Shown here piece after piece: positions 33,484 to 42,101 of a DNA stretch of 64,000 nt (within the stretch, counting starts at the first letter, position 1; the number at the start of each line of letters is the position of its first letter). Below the pieces are notes generated by a model. The model saw nothing but the letters and a program-made list of their open reading frames with translations. It had not been told where the DNA came from and did not search any database. Made by a program: the position numbers and the translations under genes. The DNA comes from JACCQS01 sp963766765 (GTDB lineage: Bacteria > Actinomycetota > Actinomycetes > Mycobacteriales > Geodermatophilaceae), in assembly GCA_963766765.1 (NCBI GenBank), contig CAVYBR010000002.1, positions 1 through 64,000 of the forward strand. The letters are read 5' to 3'.

Positions 33484-33550
33484 CGACCACGATGCACGAT
33501 CACGCCGCCTCGGACCTGTCTGCCCGCTCGCTACGGAGCTGCTGGTCGCC

Positions 33551-34486
33551 GTGAAAACCTGGCGCGGCGCCGAGCGGACCCCCAGTGGGTGGGGGCGATC
33601 TGTGGTCACCATCGGGATGTACGACGGGGTGCACCGTGGCCATCAGCACCTCTTGGCAGCCGCGGTCAACCGGGCGCACACACGTGGTCTCTCCTCGGTG
33701 GCGGTGACCTTCGATCCGCATCCGAGCGAAGTCGTCCGCCCCGGAACGCACCCCCCGATCCTGACGTCAGTCAGCCGCAAGGCCGAACTCATGGCCGGTC
33801 TCGGCGTGGACGCGTTGTGCGTCATCCCGTTCACGCTCGAGTTCAGCCGGTTGCAGCCCGATGAATTCGTACACTCCACGCTTGTGGCGGGCCTGCATGC
33901 CGCCACCGTCGTGGTCGGCGAAAATTTTCGGTTCGGGCACAAGGCGCTGGGCACGGTCGAGACCCTGCGCGAACTCGGCGAGCGCTTCGGTTTCCAGACC
34001 GAGGTGGTCGGGATCCAACGGGCCGGTGAGGTCCCCCTGTCGTCCACCTACATTCGCGCCTGCGTGGGGGCTGGCGACATGGCCGCTGCCGCCGCTGCGC
34101 TGGGCCGGGCGCACCGGGTCGAAGGCATCGTCGTACGCGGCGAGCGCAGAGGACGGGACCTGGGCTATCCCACCGCAAACATCGAGTGCCCCGTGCACAC
34201 GGCGATTCCCGCCGACGGCGTCTACGCCGGCTGGCTGATCCGGGATGGCAAGCCGTTGCCTGCGGCGATCTCGGTGGGTACCAATCCCACGTTCTCCGGG
34301 GTCCAGCGCCGGGTCGAGGCGTTTGTCCTGGACTTCTCCGATGACCTCTACGGCGAGCATGTGGCCGTCGAATTCGTGACCAGGCTGCGGGGCATGGAAC
34401 GCTTTGACAAGGTCGAGGACTTGATTGCCGCGATGGCCGACGACGTGGCCAGGACCCGAGACATCCTTGCCGCGAGCGAGCGTTGA
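33551..34486 (+). CDS. ribF: Bifunctional riboflavin kinase/FAD synthetase
   Basis: Makes FMN and FAD from riboflavin. The N-terminal adenylyltransferase has GMYDGVHRGHQHL, TFDPHPSEVVRP and FVHSTLVAGLHAATVVVGEN (nucleotide-binding). The C-terminal kinase begins near GIVVRGERRGRDLGYPTANI and includes the PTAN motif. It has 311 residues, the usual length. Gene order ribF-rpsO-pnp is standard for actinobacteria. Confidence 0.95.
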   Translation: MKTWRGAERTPSGWGRSVVTIGMYDGVHRGHQHLLAAAVNRAHTRGLSSVAVTFDPHPSEVVRPGTHPPILTSVSRKAELMAGLGVDALCVIPFTLEFSRLQPDEFVHSTLVAGLHAATVVVGENFRFGHKALGTVETLRELGERFGFQTEVVGIQRAGEVPLSSTYIRACVGAGDMAAAAAALGRAHRVEGIVVRGERRGRDLGYPTANIECPVHTAIPADGVYAGWLIRDGKPLPAAISVGTNPTFSGVQRRVEAFVLDFSDDLYGEHVAVEFVTRLRGMERFDKVEDLIAAMADDVARTRDILAASER

Positions 34487-34511
34487 GCAGCGAACTGATA
34501 CTCTGAGTTGT

Positions 34512-34530
34512 CACGCCGAACTTCGGCGTG
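34512..34530 (+). terminator. Stem-loop between ribF and rpsO
   Basis: CACGCCGAA-C-TTCGGCGTG, a 19-bp near-complete palindrome forming a 7-bp GC stem with a 5-nt loop, 26 bp after the ribF stop. It lacks a T-run, as is common for actinobacterial terminators. It could also be part of the rpsO leader. Confidence 0.55.
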
Positions 34531-34604
34531 CGCCAGCGTGTTCAATTCAGCCACTCGTGAGTCAGACCGAGGGCGGCACGCGACCTGTGAAGGAGAAACA
34601 AAAT

Positions 34605-34874
34605 ATGGGTCTGTCCACAACAGTAAAGAAAGACATCAGCACCGAGTACGGGACTGTCGAGAACGACACCGGCTCGCCCGAAGTGCAGGTCGCGATGCTC
34701 ACCCAGCGCATTCGGGATCTGACCGAACACCTCAAATTCCACAAGCACGATCACCACAGCCGCCGCGGCCTGCTCCTGCTCGTCGGGCGCCGCCGCCGGC
34801 TGCTCAACTACTTGGCGAAGATCGACATCGACCGATACCGGTCGCTCATCGAGCGTCTCGGCTTGCGTCGTTAG
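34605..34874 (+). CDS. rpsO: 30S ribosomal protein S15
   Basis: A small primary rRNA-binding protein of 89 residues. The family pattern is complete: TGSPEVQVAMLTQRIRDLTE, LKFHKHDHHSRRGLLLLVGR, RRRLLNYL and RYRSLIERLGLR. ATG 34605 follows an AAGGAGAA Shine-Dalgarno. Confidence 0.97.
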   Translation: MGLSTTVKKDISTEYGTVENDTGSPEVQVAMLTQRIRDLTEHLKFHKHDHHSRRGLLLLVGRRRRLLNYLAKIDIDRYRSLIERLGLRR

Positions 34875-34954
34875 AAATCCCAGCCGCTAAGCACCACCCC
34901 CGTATGGCATCCGCCGTACGGTCTTCCATGCCGACGACGGCGTGGCGGATGAGG

Positions 34955-34975
34955 GGACCGGCTCGAAACCGGTCC
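34955..34975 (+). promoter_or_regulatory. rpsO-pnp intergenic hairpin
   Basis: GGACCGG-CTCGAAA-CCGGTCC, perfect 7-bp arms in the 221-bp gap between rpsO and pnp. In Streptomyces and E. coli this gap carries hairpins cut by RNase III that control PNPase levels; a similar role here is inferred from position. Confidence 0.5.
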
Positions 34976-35095
34976 TCGGTAGTGGCTCCCGGGAGTGTGG
35001 TTATCCCGCCCGAGGGCTTCGATCGAAGACCGGATCGCAACCTTGGTCCCGAGCTCGTCTCTCCGCCGCCTCGGTGTGATGTACGAGAGGACCAC

Positions 35096-37381
35096 ATGTC
35101 CGCACTTTCGCAAGATTCGCCCGACGAGGGCGTGTACACCGCAACCGCAGTCATCGACAACGGCAAATTCGGCACCCGTGAGGTCAGCTTCGAGACCGGC
35201 CGGCTGGCCCGCCAGGCAGCCGGTTCAGTAGTTGCCACCCTCGGCGACACCTTCTTGCTCTCAGCCACTACGGCGAGCAAGTCACCCAAGGAACACCTCG
35301 ACTTCTTCCCACTGACAGTGGACGTCGAGGAGCGGATGTATGCCGCGGGCCGGATCCCTGGTTCGTTCTTCCGCCGGGAAGGCCGTCCGAGTGAGGACGC
35401 GATCCTCACCTGCCGGCTGATCGACCGCCCGCTGCGTCCGACCTTCGCCAAGGGCCTGCGCAACGAGGTGCAGGTGGTCATCACCGTCATGGCGTTGGAC
35501 GCCGACCATCTCTACGACGTCCTGGCCATCAACGCGGCCTCTGCGTCCACCCAGCTGTCCGGTCTGCCGTTCTCCGGTCCGGTCGGAGCGGTGCGGGTTG
35601 CCCTCATCGAAGGCCAGTGGGTGGCCTTTCCGGGTCACTCCGAACTTGAGACCGCAGTGTTCGACATGGTGGTCGCCGGCCGGGTCCTGCAGGGCCCAGA
35701 GGGTGGAGAAACAGATGTCGCGATCATGATGGTCGAGGCCGAAGCCACCACCAGGACGATCGAACTCGTCGCCGGCGGGGCAAACGCGCCGACCGAGGAC
35801 ATCGTTTCCCAGGGTCTCGAAGCCGCCAAGCCGTTCATCAAGGTTCTGTGTGAAGCACAGTCCGCGCTGGCCGCTAACGCGGCCAAGCCGACCGCTGAGT
35901 TCCCGCGCTTCCTGGACTACACCGACGACGTCTACGAGGCGGTTGAGGCCTACGCCGGAAGTGCCCTTTCGGCCGCTCAACAGATCGCCGACAAGGGCGA
36001 GCGCGAAGCCGAGACCGATCGGATCAAGGAAGACACCAAGGCCAAGCTCGCCGAGCAGTTCGAGGGCCGCGAGAAGGAGATCTCCGCAGCGGTCCGGGCG
36101 GTCACCAAGAAGGTGGTCCGCCAGCGGATCCTGCGCGACAAGGTCCGCATCGACGGTCGCGGCCTCTCCGACATCCGCCCGCTGACCGCTGAGGTCGAGG
36201 TGCTCCCACGGGTGCATGGCTCGGCCCTATTCGAGCGCGGCGAGACCCAGATCCTGGGTGTCACGACGCTCAACATGCTGCGCATGGAGCAGATGGTCGA
36301 CACACTCAACCCGGAAAACCGCAAGCGCTACATGCACAACTACAACTTCCCGCCGTACTCCACCGGTGAGACCGGCCGCGTGGGTTCGCCCAAGCGCCGT
36401 GAGATCGGACACGGCGCGCTGGCCGAGCGGGCACTGCTGCCGGTTCTGCCGACCCGTGAGGAGTTCCCGTACGCGATCCGTCAGGTCTCCGAGGCGTTGG
36501 GCTCCAACGGTTCCACCTCGATGGGTTCGGTCTGCGCCTCGACCATGTCCCTGCTCAACGCGGGGGTGCCGTTGCGCGCTTCGGTCGCGGGCATTGCGAT
36601 GGGCCTCGTCTCCGATGAGGTGGACGGCAAGACCGAGTACGTGGCGCTGACCGACATCCTCGGCGCCGAGGACGCGTTCGGCGACATGGACTTCAAGGTC
36701 GCCGGCACCAAGGACTTCGTGACCGCGCTCCAGTTGGACACCAAGCTCAATGGAATCCCGTCCGATGTCCTTGCCGGTGCGCTGACCCAGGCGAAGGCGG
36801 CCCGGCTGCACATCCTCGACGTCATGAACGAGGCGATCGACGGCCCGGACGAGATGAGCCCGTACGCACCGCGCGTCACGAGCGTCAAGATCCCGGTCGA
36901 CAAGATCGGTGCGGTCATCGGGCCAAAGGGCCAGATGATCAACGCCATCCAGGACGAGACCGGCGCGGACATCACCATCGAGGACGACGGCACGATCTAC
37001 GTCGGCGCCACCGATGGCCCGTCAGCTCAGGCCGCGGTCGACCGGATCAACGCCATCGCCAACCCGCAGATGCCCAAGGTGGGGGAGCGGTTCCTCGGAA
37101 CCGTCGTCAAGACCACCACCTTCGGCGCCTTCGTCTCGCTGCTGCCCGGCCGGGACGGTCTGGTCCATATCAGCAAGCTCGGTGGCGGCAAGCGGATCGG
37201 CAAGGTCGAGGACGTCGTCAGCGTTGGGGACAAGCTGCAGGTCGAGATCCTCGAGATCGACGCCCGCGGCAAGATCAGCCTCGGGCCGGTCGCGGACAAC
37301 GCCGGCGATGCCAACAGCGCCAGCAGCAACGGTGCGGCTGAGTCGCAGCCGTCGGACACAACAGCGCCCGCGAGCGTCTGA
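35096..37381 (+). CDS. pnp: Polyribonucleotide nucleotidyltransferase (PNPase)
   Basis: 3'-5' phosphorolytic exoribonuclease of 761 residues. Order: first RNase PH domain (FETGRLARQAAGSVVATLGD), a helical linker, the second RNase PH domain (RTDGRGLSDIRPL-like region reads RIDGRGLSDIRPL; then FPPYSTGETGRVGSPKRREI), a KH domain (IPVDKIGAVIGPKGQMINAI) and S1 (GERFLGTVVKTTTFGAFVSL), then an acidic Ser-rich tail. ATG 35096 is chosen over the long upstream open frame because family proteins begin just before VYTATAVIDNG. Confidence 0.96.
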   Translation: MSALSQDSPDEGVYTATAVIDNGKFGTREVSFETGRLARQAAGSVVATLGDTFLLSATTASKSPKEHLDFFPLTVDVEERMYAAGRIPGSFFRREGRPSEDAILTCRLIDRPLRPTFAKGLRNEVQVVITVMALDADHLYDVLAINAASASTQLSGLPFSGPVGAVRVALIEGQWVAFPGHSELETAVFDMVVAGRVLQGPEGGETDVAIMMVEAEATTRTIELVAGGANAPTEDIVSQGLEAAKPFIKVLCEAQSALAANAAKPTAEFPRFLDYTDDVYEAVEAYAGSALSAAQQIADKGEREAETDRIKEDTKAKLAEQFEGREKEISAAVRAVTKKVVRQRILRDKVRIDGRGLSDIRPLTAEVEVLPRVHGSALFERGETQILGVTTLNMLRMEQMVDTLNPENRKRYMHNYNFPPYSTGETGRVGSPKRREIGHGALAERALLPVLPTREEFPYAIRQVSEALGSNGSTSMGSVCASTMSLLNAGVPLRASVAGIAMGLVSDEVDGKTEYVALTDILGAEDAFGDMDFKVAGTKDFVTALQLDTKLNGIPSDVLAGALTQAKAARLHILDVMNEAIDGPDEMSPYAPRVTSVKIPVDKIGAVIGPKGQMINAIQDETGADITIEDDGTIYVGATDGPSAQAAVDRINAIANPQMPKVGERFLGTVVKTTTFGAFVSLLPGRDGLVHISKLGGGKRIGKVEDVVSVGDKLQVEILEIDARGKISLGPVADNAGDANSASSNGAAESQPSDTTAPASV

Positions 37382-37407
37382 CAGCGCACCGAGAGGCCGG
37401 GAACCGC

Positions 37408-38739
37408 GTGGCTGCCATCAAGCACCGTCGCGCCAGCACTCGCACGCTCGACCAGGACTCGTCCGGCGGCATCGTCCGCCGGACGGTCCTGCCGGGTGGG
37501 CTGCGAGTGATCACCGAGTCGATGCCCTCGATGCTGTCCGCGTCGCTGGGCATCTGGGTCAACGTCGGATCCCGGGACGAGACACCGAGATTGGCCGGTG
37601 CCTCGCACTACCTCGAACATCTGTTGTTCAAGGGAACACGCCGGCGCAGCGCGCTGCAGATCGCATCTGAACTGGATGCCGTGGGTGGTGAGCTGAACGC
37701 GTTCACCGCGAAGGAACACACTTGCTACTACGCGACCGTGCTAGCCAGCGATCTCCCTCTTGCCGTCGACGTCGTCGGTGACCTCGTCACCAGCGCCATC
37801 GTGCGGAGTACTGACGTCGAGAACGAGCGCGGTGTCATTCATGAAGAGATCGCCATGCGAGATGACGAGCCGGGCGATGCCGTCTACGACCTGTTCAGCG
37901 AGGCACTGTTCGGGGACACCCCGCTCGGCCGACCAGTTCTGGGCACGACTCAGTCGATCACGGATCTGACCCGAACGCAGATTGCGGGTTACTACCGACG
38001 GCGCTACCAACCGCAGTCGATGGTCGTCGCCGCGGCGGGGGCGGTCGATCACGCCGACGTACTCCGCCTGGTGCGCAAGGCTTTTGCCGATCAGCTGAAC
38101 GCTGACATTGACCCGGACCCGATTCGTGCCGACGACGAGGGCTGGTCATCGCCGGCGCAGGGGATCGCGCTGATCGACCGCCCGACCGAGCAGGCGCACA
38201 TCCTGCTGGGTGGGTTCACACCCGGGCGCCATGACGAGCGCAGGTACGCGCTGAGCGTGCTCAATACCGGCCTCGGCGGAGGCATGAGTTCCCGACTGTT
38301 CCAAGAAATCCGCGAAAAGCGCGGCTTGGCCTACAGCGTCGGTTCCTCGGTCTCGCACTACGCCGGCGTGGGGTCCTACAACGTCTATGCCGGCTGTGCT
38401 CCGCGTAACGTGGACGAGGTCCTCGGCCTGATCCGCGAGGAGCTCGACCGGGTTGCCGCGAAGGGTTTGTCGCCGGAGGAAGTCGATCGGGCGAAGGGTC
38501 AACTGCGTGGCGGCATGGTGCTGGGTATGGAGGACACCGGATCCAGAATGAGCCGGATCGCCAAGTCCGAACTCAGCTTCGGCGAGTACCGCAGCGTTCC
38601 GCAGGTGCTCGACGATCTCGCCGCGGTCACCGTCCAAGAGGTCAGCGAGATTGCCGCTGAGGTGCTCGCCGGCCCGCTGTGTCTGTCAGTGGTCGGCCCA
38701 TTCGCCGACCACGACTTTGGCTCCGTTGTCGCGGCCTAG
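37408..38739 (+). CDS. M16-family zinc peptidase (PepR-like)
   Basis: A 443-residue pitrilysin-type protease. The inverted zinc motif HYLEH lies in GASHYLEHLLFKGT, and the third ligand Glu is in NERGVIHEEIAMRDD. The C-terminal M16 half follows with GLGGGMSSRLFQEIREKRGL. It follows pnp by 26 bp as pepR follows gpsI in M. tuberculosis. The stop overlaps that of the convergent glycerate kinase by 3-4 bp. Confidence 0.94.
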   Translation: MAAIKHRRASTRTLDQDSSGGIVRRTVLPGGLRVITESMPSMLSASLGIWVNVGSRDETPRLAGASHYLEHLLFKGTRRRSALQIASELDAVGGELNAFTAKEHTCYYATVLASDLPLAVDVVGDLVTSAIVRSTDVENERGVIHEEIAMRDDEPGDAVYDLFSEALFGDTPLGRPVLGTTQSITDLTRTQIAGYYRRRYQPQSMVVAAAGAVDHADVLRLVRKAFADQLNADIDPDPIRADDEGWSSPAQGIALIDRPTEQAHILLGGFTPGRHDERRYALSVLNTGLGGGMSSRLFQEIREKRGLAYSVGSSVSHYAGVGSYNVYAGCAPRNVDEVLGLIREELDRVAAKGLSPEEVDRAKGQLRGGMVLGMEDTGSRMSRIAKSELSFGEYRSVPQVLDDLAAVTVQEVSEIAAEVLAGPLCLSVVGPFADHDFGSVVAA

Positions 38740-39863
38740 GGTTCGTCGTCCCACTTCCGAGCAATCTGACCGCCGATCTCGCGTAACAGCGTTCGCGCGT
38801 CCCGGAACGGGTCGCGGTCGGGGCCGGCGAGCTCGCTGAGCGAGTAGCTGGCGACGGTGCCGGCGAGGTCCGCGTCAGCGGAGAAGCTTCCCGCGACCGC
38901 AATCACCGGTGTGGCCGCAGCGCGGGCTGCCTGCACGACGGCAAATGGCGCCTTGCCGGTGTTGGTCTGCTTGTCCCATCGCCCCTCACCGGTGATCACG
39001 AGGTCGGCAGATTCGATGGCCGACCGGGCACCGGTGAGTTCCAGGATGAATTCGGCACCGGAGACCACGCTCGCCGTGCCCGTGGCGAGGAACGGGACAG
39101 CGAAACCACCCGCTGCACCACCCCCAGGCACGTTGCTGACATCGCTTCCAGTGGAGGCGTGAATGGCCACTGCCCAGTGCCGTAGGCCCGCTTCGAGGAG
39201 CTGGACCTGCTCCTCGCTGGCACCCTTCTGTGGGGCGAACACCGCCGCCGCGCCGGATTTGCCGACCAGGGGTGAGGTGACATCCGTGGCCAGCACGATC
39301 GAGACACCGTCCAGTAACTCGCGCATCGGCCCGAAGTCCACGGCGGACACGTCTGCCAGTCCATCCCCGCACATGCCGACGGGCTTGCCGGCGGCATCAA
39401 CGATGCGTGCCCCGAGTGCGGCCGCCGCGCCCATCCCGCCGTCGGTTGAGGCACTACCGCCGAGACCGATCACGAGTTCGCGGTAGCCCAGTCCGATCGC
39501 TGCCTTCACCGCCAGCCCCACGCCGTGGCTGGTGGCCTCCATCGGACGCAGCGCGTCGACGGGTAGCTGCGCCAGCCCGCAGACCTCTGCCAGTTCGATC
39601 AGCGCGGTTTCCGCCCGGACTCCGATCCTCCTCGAAACCGGCCGGCCGAGCGCATCGGCCGCCTCGACGACGCGGGACTGGAAGCCCGCGACCAGGGCCG
39701 CCTCGAGAGTGCCGTCCCCGCCGTCGGCGATCGGACGGAGCACAACCTCGATCTGGCGGGGTCCGGCGGTGAGGCCGCGTCGCAGTTCGGCGCAGATGTC
39801 GGTCGCAGTGAGACAACCTTTGAACTTGTCCGGCGCGAGCAGCACGGTCGGTGAAGTTGTCAC
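38736..39863 (-). CDS. Glycerate kinase
   Basis: Type-1 (GarK/GlxK-family) glycerate kinase, 375 residues; it phosphorylates D-glycerate. The N-terminus LLAPDKFKGCLTATD is characteristic. Also GGDGTLEA, GLGGSASTDGGMGAAAALG, the central FAPQKGA and the ATP-side VITGEGRWDKQTNTGKAPFA. GTG 39863 begins right at the conserved N-terminus. It is divergent from dapB. Confidence 0.93.
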   Translation of the reverse strand: MTTSPTVLLAPDKFKGCLTATDICAELRRGLTAGPRQIEVVLRPIADGGDGTLEAALVAGFQSRVVEAADALGRPVSRRIGVRAETALIELAEVCGLAQLPVDALRPMEATSHGVGLAVKAAIGLGYRELVIGLGGSASTDGGMGAAAALGARIVDAAGKPVGMCGDGLADVSAVDFGPMRELLDGVSIVLATDVTSPLVGKSGAAAVFAPQKGASEEQVQLLEAGLRHWAVAIHASTGSDVSNVPGGGAAGGFAVPFLATGTASVVSGAEFILELTGARSAIESADLVITGEGRWDKQTNTGKAPFAVVQAARAAATPVIAVAGSFSADADLAGTVASYSLSELAGPDRDPFRDARTLLREIGGQIARKWDDEP

Positions 39864-39868
39864 CCGAC

Positions 39869-39874
39869 TATGGT
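39869..39874 (+). promoter_or_regulatory. -10 box for leaderless dapB
   Basis: TATGGT followed by 7 nt and ATG 39882. The spacing fits a transcript whose first base is at or near the ATG, the actinobacterial leaderless pattern. It also argues for ATG 39882 over the ATG at 39870, which overlaps the box. Confidence 0.5.
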
Positions 39875-39881
39875 GCAGCCA

Positions 39882-40682
39882 ATGAGCACCGACGAGTCCA
39901 GGATTGACCCGCTGGCTATGAGCGAGCCGTTGGGGGAGCTGATCCGAGTCGGCGTCCTCGGCGGACGCGGACGCATGGGAGCCCAGGTCTGCCAAGCTGT
40001 CGACGAAGCCCCCGATCTCGAACTGGTGGCCAACGTCGACGCGGGCGACTGGCTCTTCAACGTCTCCGACGCGGGCGCGGACGTCGTGGTCGACTTCACC
40101 GGTCCCGATGTGGTGATGGACAACATTCGGTTCTGCATCGACCAGAACATCCACTGCGTCGTCGGAACCTCGGGTTTCGATGACGAGAAGATCGAGACAG
40201 TGCGCAGTTGGCTGGAACCCAAGCCCGAGCTCGCCGTTCTGATCGCCCCGAACTTCGCCATCGGTGCGGTCCTGTCCATGCGCTTCGCCGCCCTCGCGGC
40301 CCGGTACTTCGACTCTGCCGAAGTCATTGAGATGCATCATCCGCAAAAGATCGACGCGCCCAGCGGAACCTCCTTCCGGACCGCGCAACTGATTGCGGAG
40401 ACCCGGCGAAACGCCGGATTGCCGGCCATGCTCGACGCCACCCGTGAAGCCGACCTCGGCGCGCGGGGCGTGGACGTGGACGGCGTCCGCATCCACTCGG
40501 TGCGGATGTCTGGGCTGCTTGCCCACCAGCAGATCCTGTTCGGTACCGAGGGGGAGACCCTGACGATCCGGCACGACACGCTCAACCGGAACTCGTTCAT
40601 GCCCGGCGTCCTGCTGGCCGTACGCAATGTCGCGCACCACCCCGGGCTGACGGTGGGCCTCGACCCCCTGTTGGAGGACTGA
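39882..40682 (+). CDS. dapB: 4-hydroxy-tetrahydrodipicolinate reductase
   Basis: Second step of the DAP/lysine branch after DapA (also in this window). The NAD(P)H loop is VGVLGGRGRMGAQV. The catalytic region is EMHHPQKIDAPSGTSF (His pair and Lys). The end block is RHDTLNRNSFMPGVLLAV. Start taken at ATG 39882 because of the -10 box; ATG 39870 adds four residues. Length about 266 residues, slightly longer than usual because of the N-terminus. Confidence 0.94.
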   Translation: MSTDESRIDPLAMSEPLGELIRVGVLGGRGRMGAQVCQAVDEAPDLELVANVDAGDWLFNVSDAGADVVVDFTGPDVVMDNIRFCIDQNIHCVVGTSGFDDEKIETVRSWLEPKPELAVLIAPNFAIGAVLSMRFAALAARYFDSAEVIEMHHPQKIDAPSGTSFRTAQLIAETRRNAGLPAMLDATREADLGARGVDVDGVRIHSVRMSGLLAHQQILFGTEGETLTIRHDTLNRNSFMPGVLLAVRNVAHHPGLTVGLDPLLED

Positions 40683-40689
40683 GCTCCCA

Positions 40690-41340
40690 TCAGCGCCTCG
40701 GCGCGGAAGCGCCTCCCAGGTGGGTGGCGATCCACTCGTTGAGCGGCGCCAACCGGCGCCAGCCGCGGCGTACGTGCCGCAGCGCATCTCGCGTCGCCAG
40801 CCACGGTTGGTCGCCAAAGTCGCGGTGTGCACTCAGCGCCCGGAATCGCAGCAACTCCAGCCGCGGATGGTCCTTGTCGTAGCCAGGCGGGCGGGTCTTG
40901 ACCGGGTTGCCGCTGACGGTCCAGCCACTCTTGCGCAGCGCGCTCAACAGTTGCGCCAAGGCCGGACCGAGGTGCTCGTCGGCGATCGCCGCGCGCATTC
41001 GCTGCACCTCTGCTGACTCCAGGTGCCAGGCACCGCCGCCGAGCAACAGCCCGCTTGCTGACAACTGGACATAGAGTCCGCCGCCGCCATCTCCATGGAC
41101 GACGGCTGCCGCGTGCGTCTTGTACGGCGTCTTGTCCTTGGCAAAACGGACATCCCGGTACGGACGGAAGAACTTGGCTTCGCCGAACTCGGCGCTGATC
41201 TCGGCGAGCAGGGCTTCCATCGGTGCCTTCACGCAGTCGTCGTAGACCGCACGATGGTCGGTCCAGTAGGTCTTGGAGTTGTCGGCCTCGAGACCCTCGT
41301 AGAAGACCAAAGCACGTTCGGGAAAGCCCGTGAACGTCAT
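40690..41340 (-). CDS. DUF2461 family protein
   Basis: A 216-residue protein of the DUF2461/TIGR02453 family: the N-terminal FTGFPERALVFYEGLEADN, the block FRPYRDVRFAKDKTPYKTHA and the C-terminal PRLELLRFRALSAHRDF are typical. No biochemical role is known. ATG 41340 overlaps the GNAT stop upstream by 4 bp, so the two form an operon. Confidence 0.88.
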   Translation of the reverse strand: MTFTGFPERALVFYEGLEADNSKTYWTDHRAVYDDCVKAPMEALLAEISAEFGEAKFFRPYRDVRFAKDKTPYKTHAAAVVHGDGGGGLYVQLSASGLLLGGGAWHLESAEVQRMRAAIADEHLGPALAQLLSALRKSGWTVSGNPVKTRPPGYDKDHPRLELLRFRALSAHRDFGDQPWLATRDALRHVRRGWRRLAPLNEWIATHLGGASAPRR

Positions 41341-41948
41341 ACCCGCTCCGCCCCCGGGGCAGCTGCCATGGGATCGGATTCCAGGATGGAGGTGTGCAAG
41401 CAGACTTCGCGCAGGGGAGTCCCATCAGCGTCGAGGGTTCGGATCCAGCCTGCCTCGGCCCAGCCCGCGGAACCGAAGAATGTCCGGGCGCTGACGTCGT
41501 TCTCCGGCACCCACGTGATCAGTGCACCGACCCCATCTGCCCGGGCGATGTCGACCGTCGCGGCCAGCAGCCGACTTCCGTGCCCGCGCCGGCCGTAGCG
41601 TGGCTCGACCAGCATGGTCGCAATCTCGGCGACCGGCACGTGGTCGGCCGCACTGGCTGCCGGTTCGTCGGCGTCTCTCTCCAGGGCCGCGTCGGACTCA
41701 TCGGCGGGGCCGAAGGCAACCATGCCGACGATGGTGTCCCGTTCGCGAGCGACGAGCACGTGATGCGCCGGTGTCGGTGGCGCCTGGATCGTCGCGGCCC
41801 ACCGGGACACGACCTCGTCAGCGACGAGTCGGTCCAGGACGGTGGTGGGGATGACCGAGCTTCCCGCGCGAGCCCAGCTCATGCGTTGGATTCGGGCGAC
41901 CTCACCGGCCTCGTCAGGGCGGGCGGGGCGTACGTCGACATCAGCCAC
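41337..41948 (-). CDS. GNAT-family N-acetyltransferase
   Basis: A 203-residue acetyltransferase. The acetyl-CoA-binding strand-loop is MLVEPRYGRRGHGSRLLAAT and the fold end is VPENDVSARTFFGSAGWAEA. GTG 41948 starts at VADVDVRPARPDEAGEVARI. Substrate unknown. Confidence 0.87.
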   Translation of the reverse strand: MADVDVRPARPDEAGEVARIQRMSWARAGSSVIPTTVLDRLVADEVVSRWAATIQAPPTPAHHVLVARERDTIVGMVAFGPADESDAALERDADEPAASAADHVPVAEIATMLVEPRYGRRGHGSRLLAATVDIARADGVGALITWVPENDVSARTFFGSAGWAEAGWIRTLDADGTPLREVCLHTSILESDPMAAAPGAERV

Positions 41949-41990
41949 GCGTCAAAGCCTAGGTCGGCCCTACGGTGCGCTGCCGCGGGC

Positions 41991-42098
41991 CTAAGCGCGG
42001 GGCGCATCCATCCACAGTCGTACGTGTTCGACATCATCGTGGCCGGCGTCCAGCAGCCGGAGATGGGCTGCCGAAGCAAACAGCACGAGTTGGTCCAC
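41991..42098 (-). CDS. Possible 35-codon ORF
   Basis: GTG 42098 lies just after the stop of the frameshifted permease gene and encodes LVLFASAAHLRLLDAGHDD followed by a short tail. The composition looks protein-like, but I recognise no family. It could be a remnant of a larger gene. Confidence 0.25.
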   Translation of the reverse strand: MDQLVLFASAAHLRLLDAGHDDVEHVRLWMDAPRA

Positions 42099-42101
42099 TG
42101 G

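Noticed and set aside
34498..34508. ATACTCTGAGT upstream of rpsO, identical to the left and centre of the padR palindrome
   Set aside because: The right arm (GAGTATTA) is missing here, so it is not a full site; probably chance.
34508..35095. In-frame 196-codon extension upstream of pnp
   Set aside because: It crosses rpsO in another frame and lacks any conserved sequence; PNPase homologues begin near 35096.
39866..40832. Long minus-strand extension of the glycerate kinase frame over dapB
   Set aside because: dapB is clearly real on the other strand, and the kinase begins at GTG 39863 with its conserved LLAPDKFKG.
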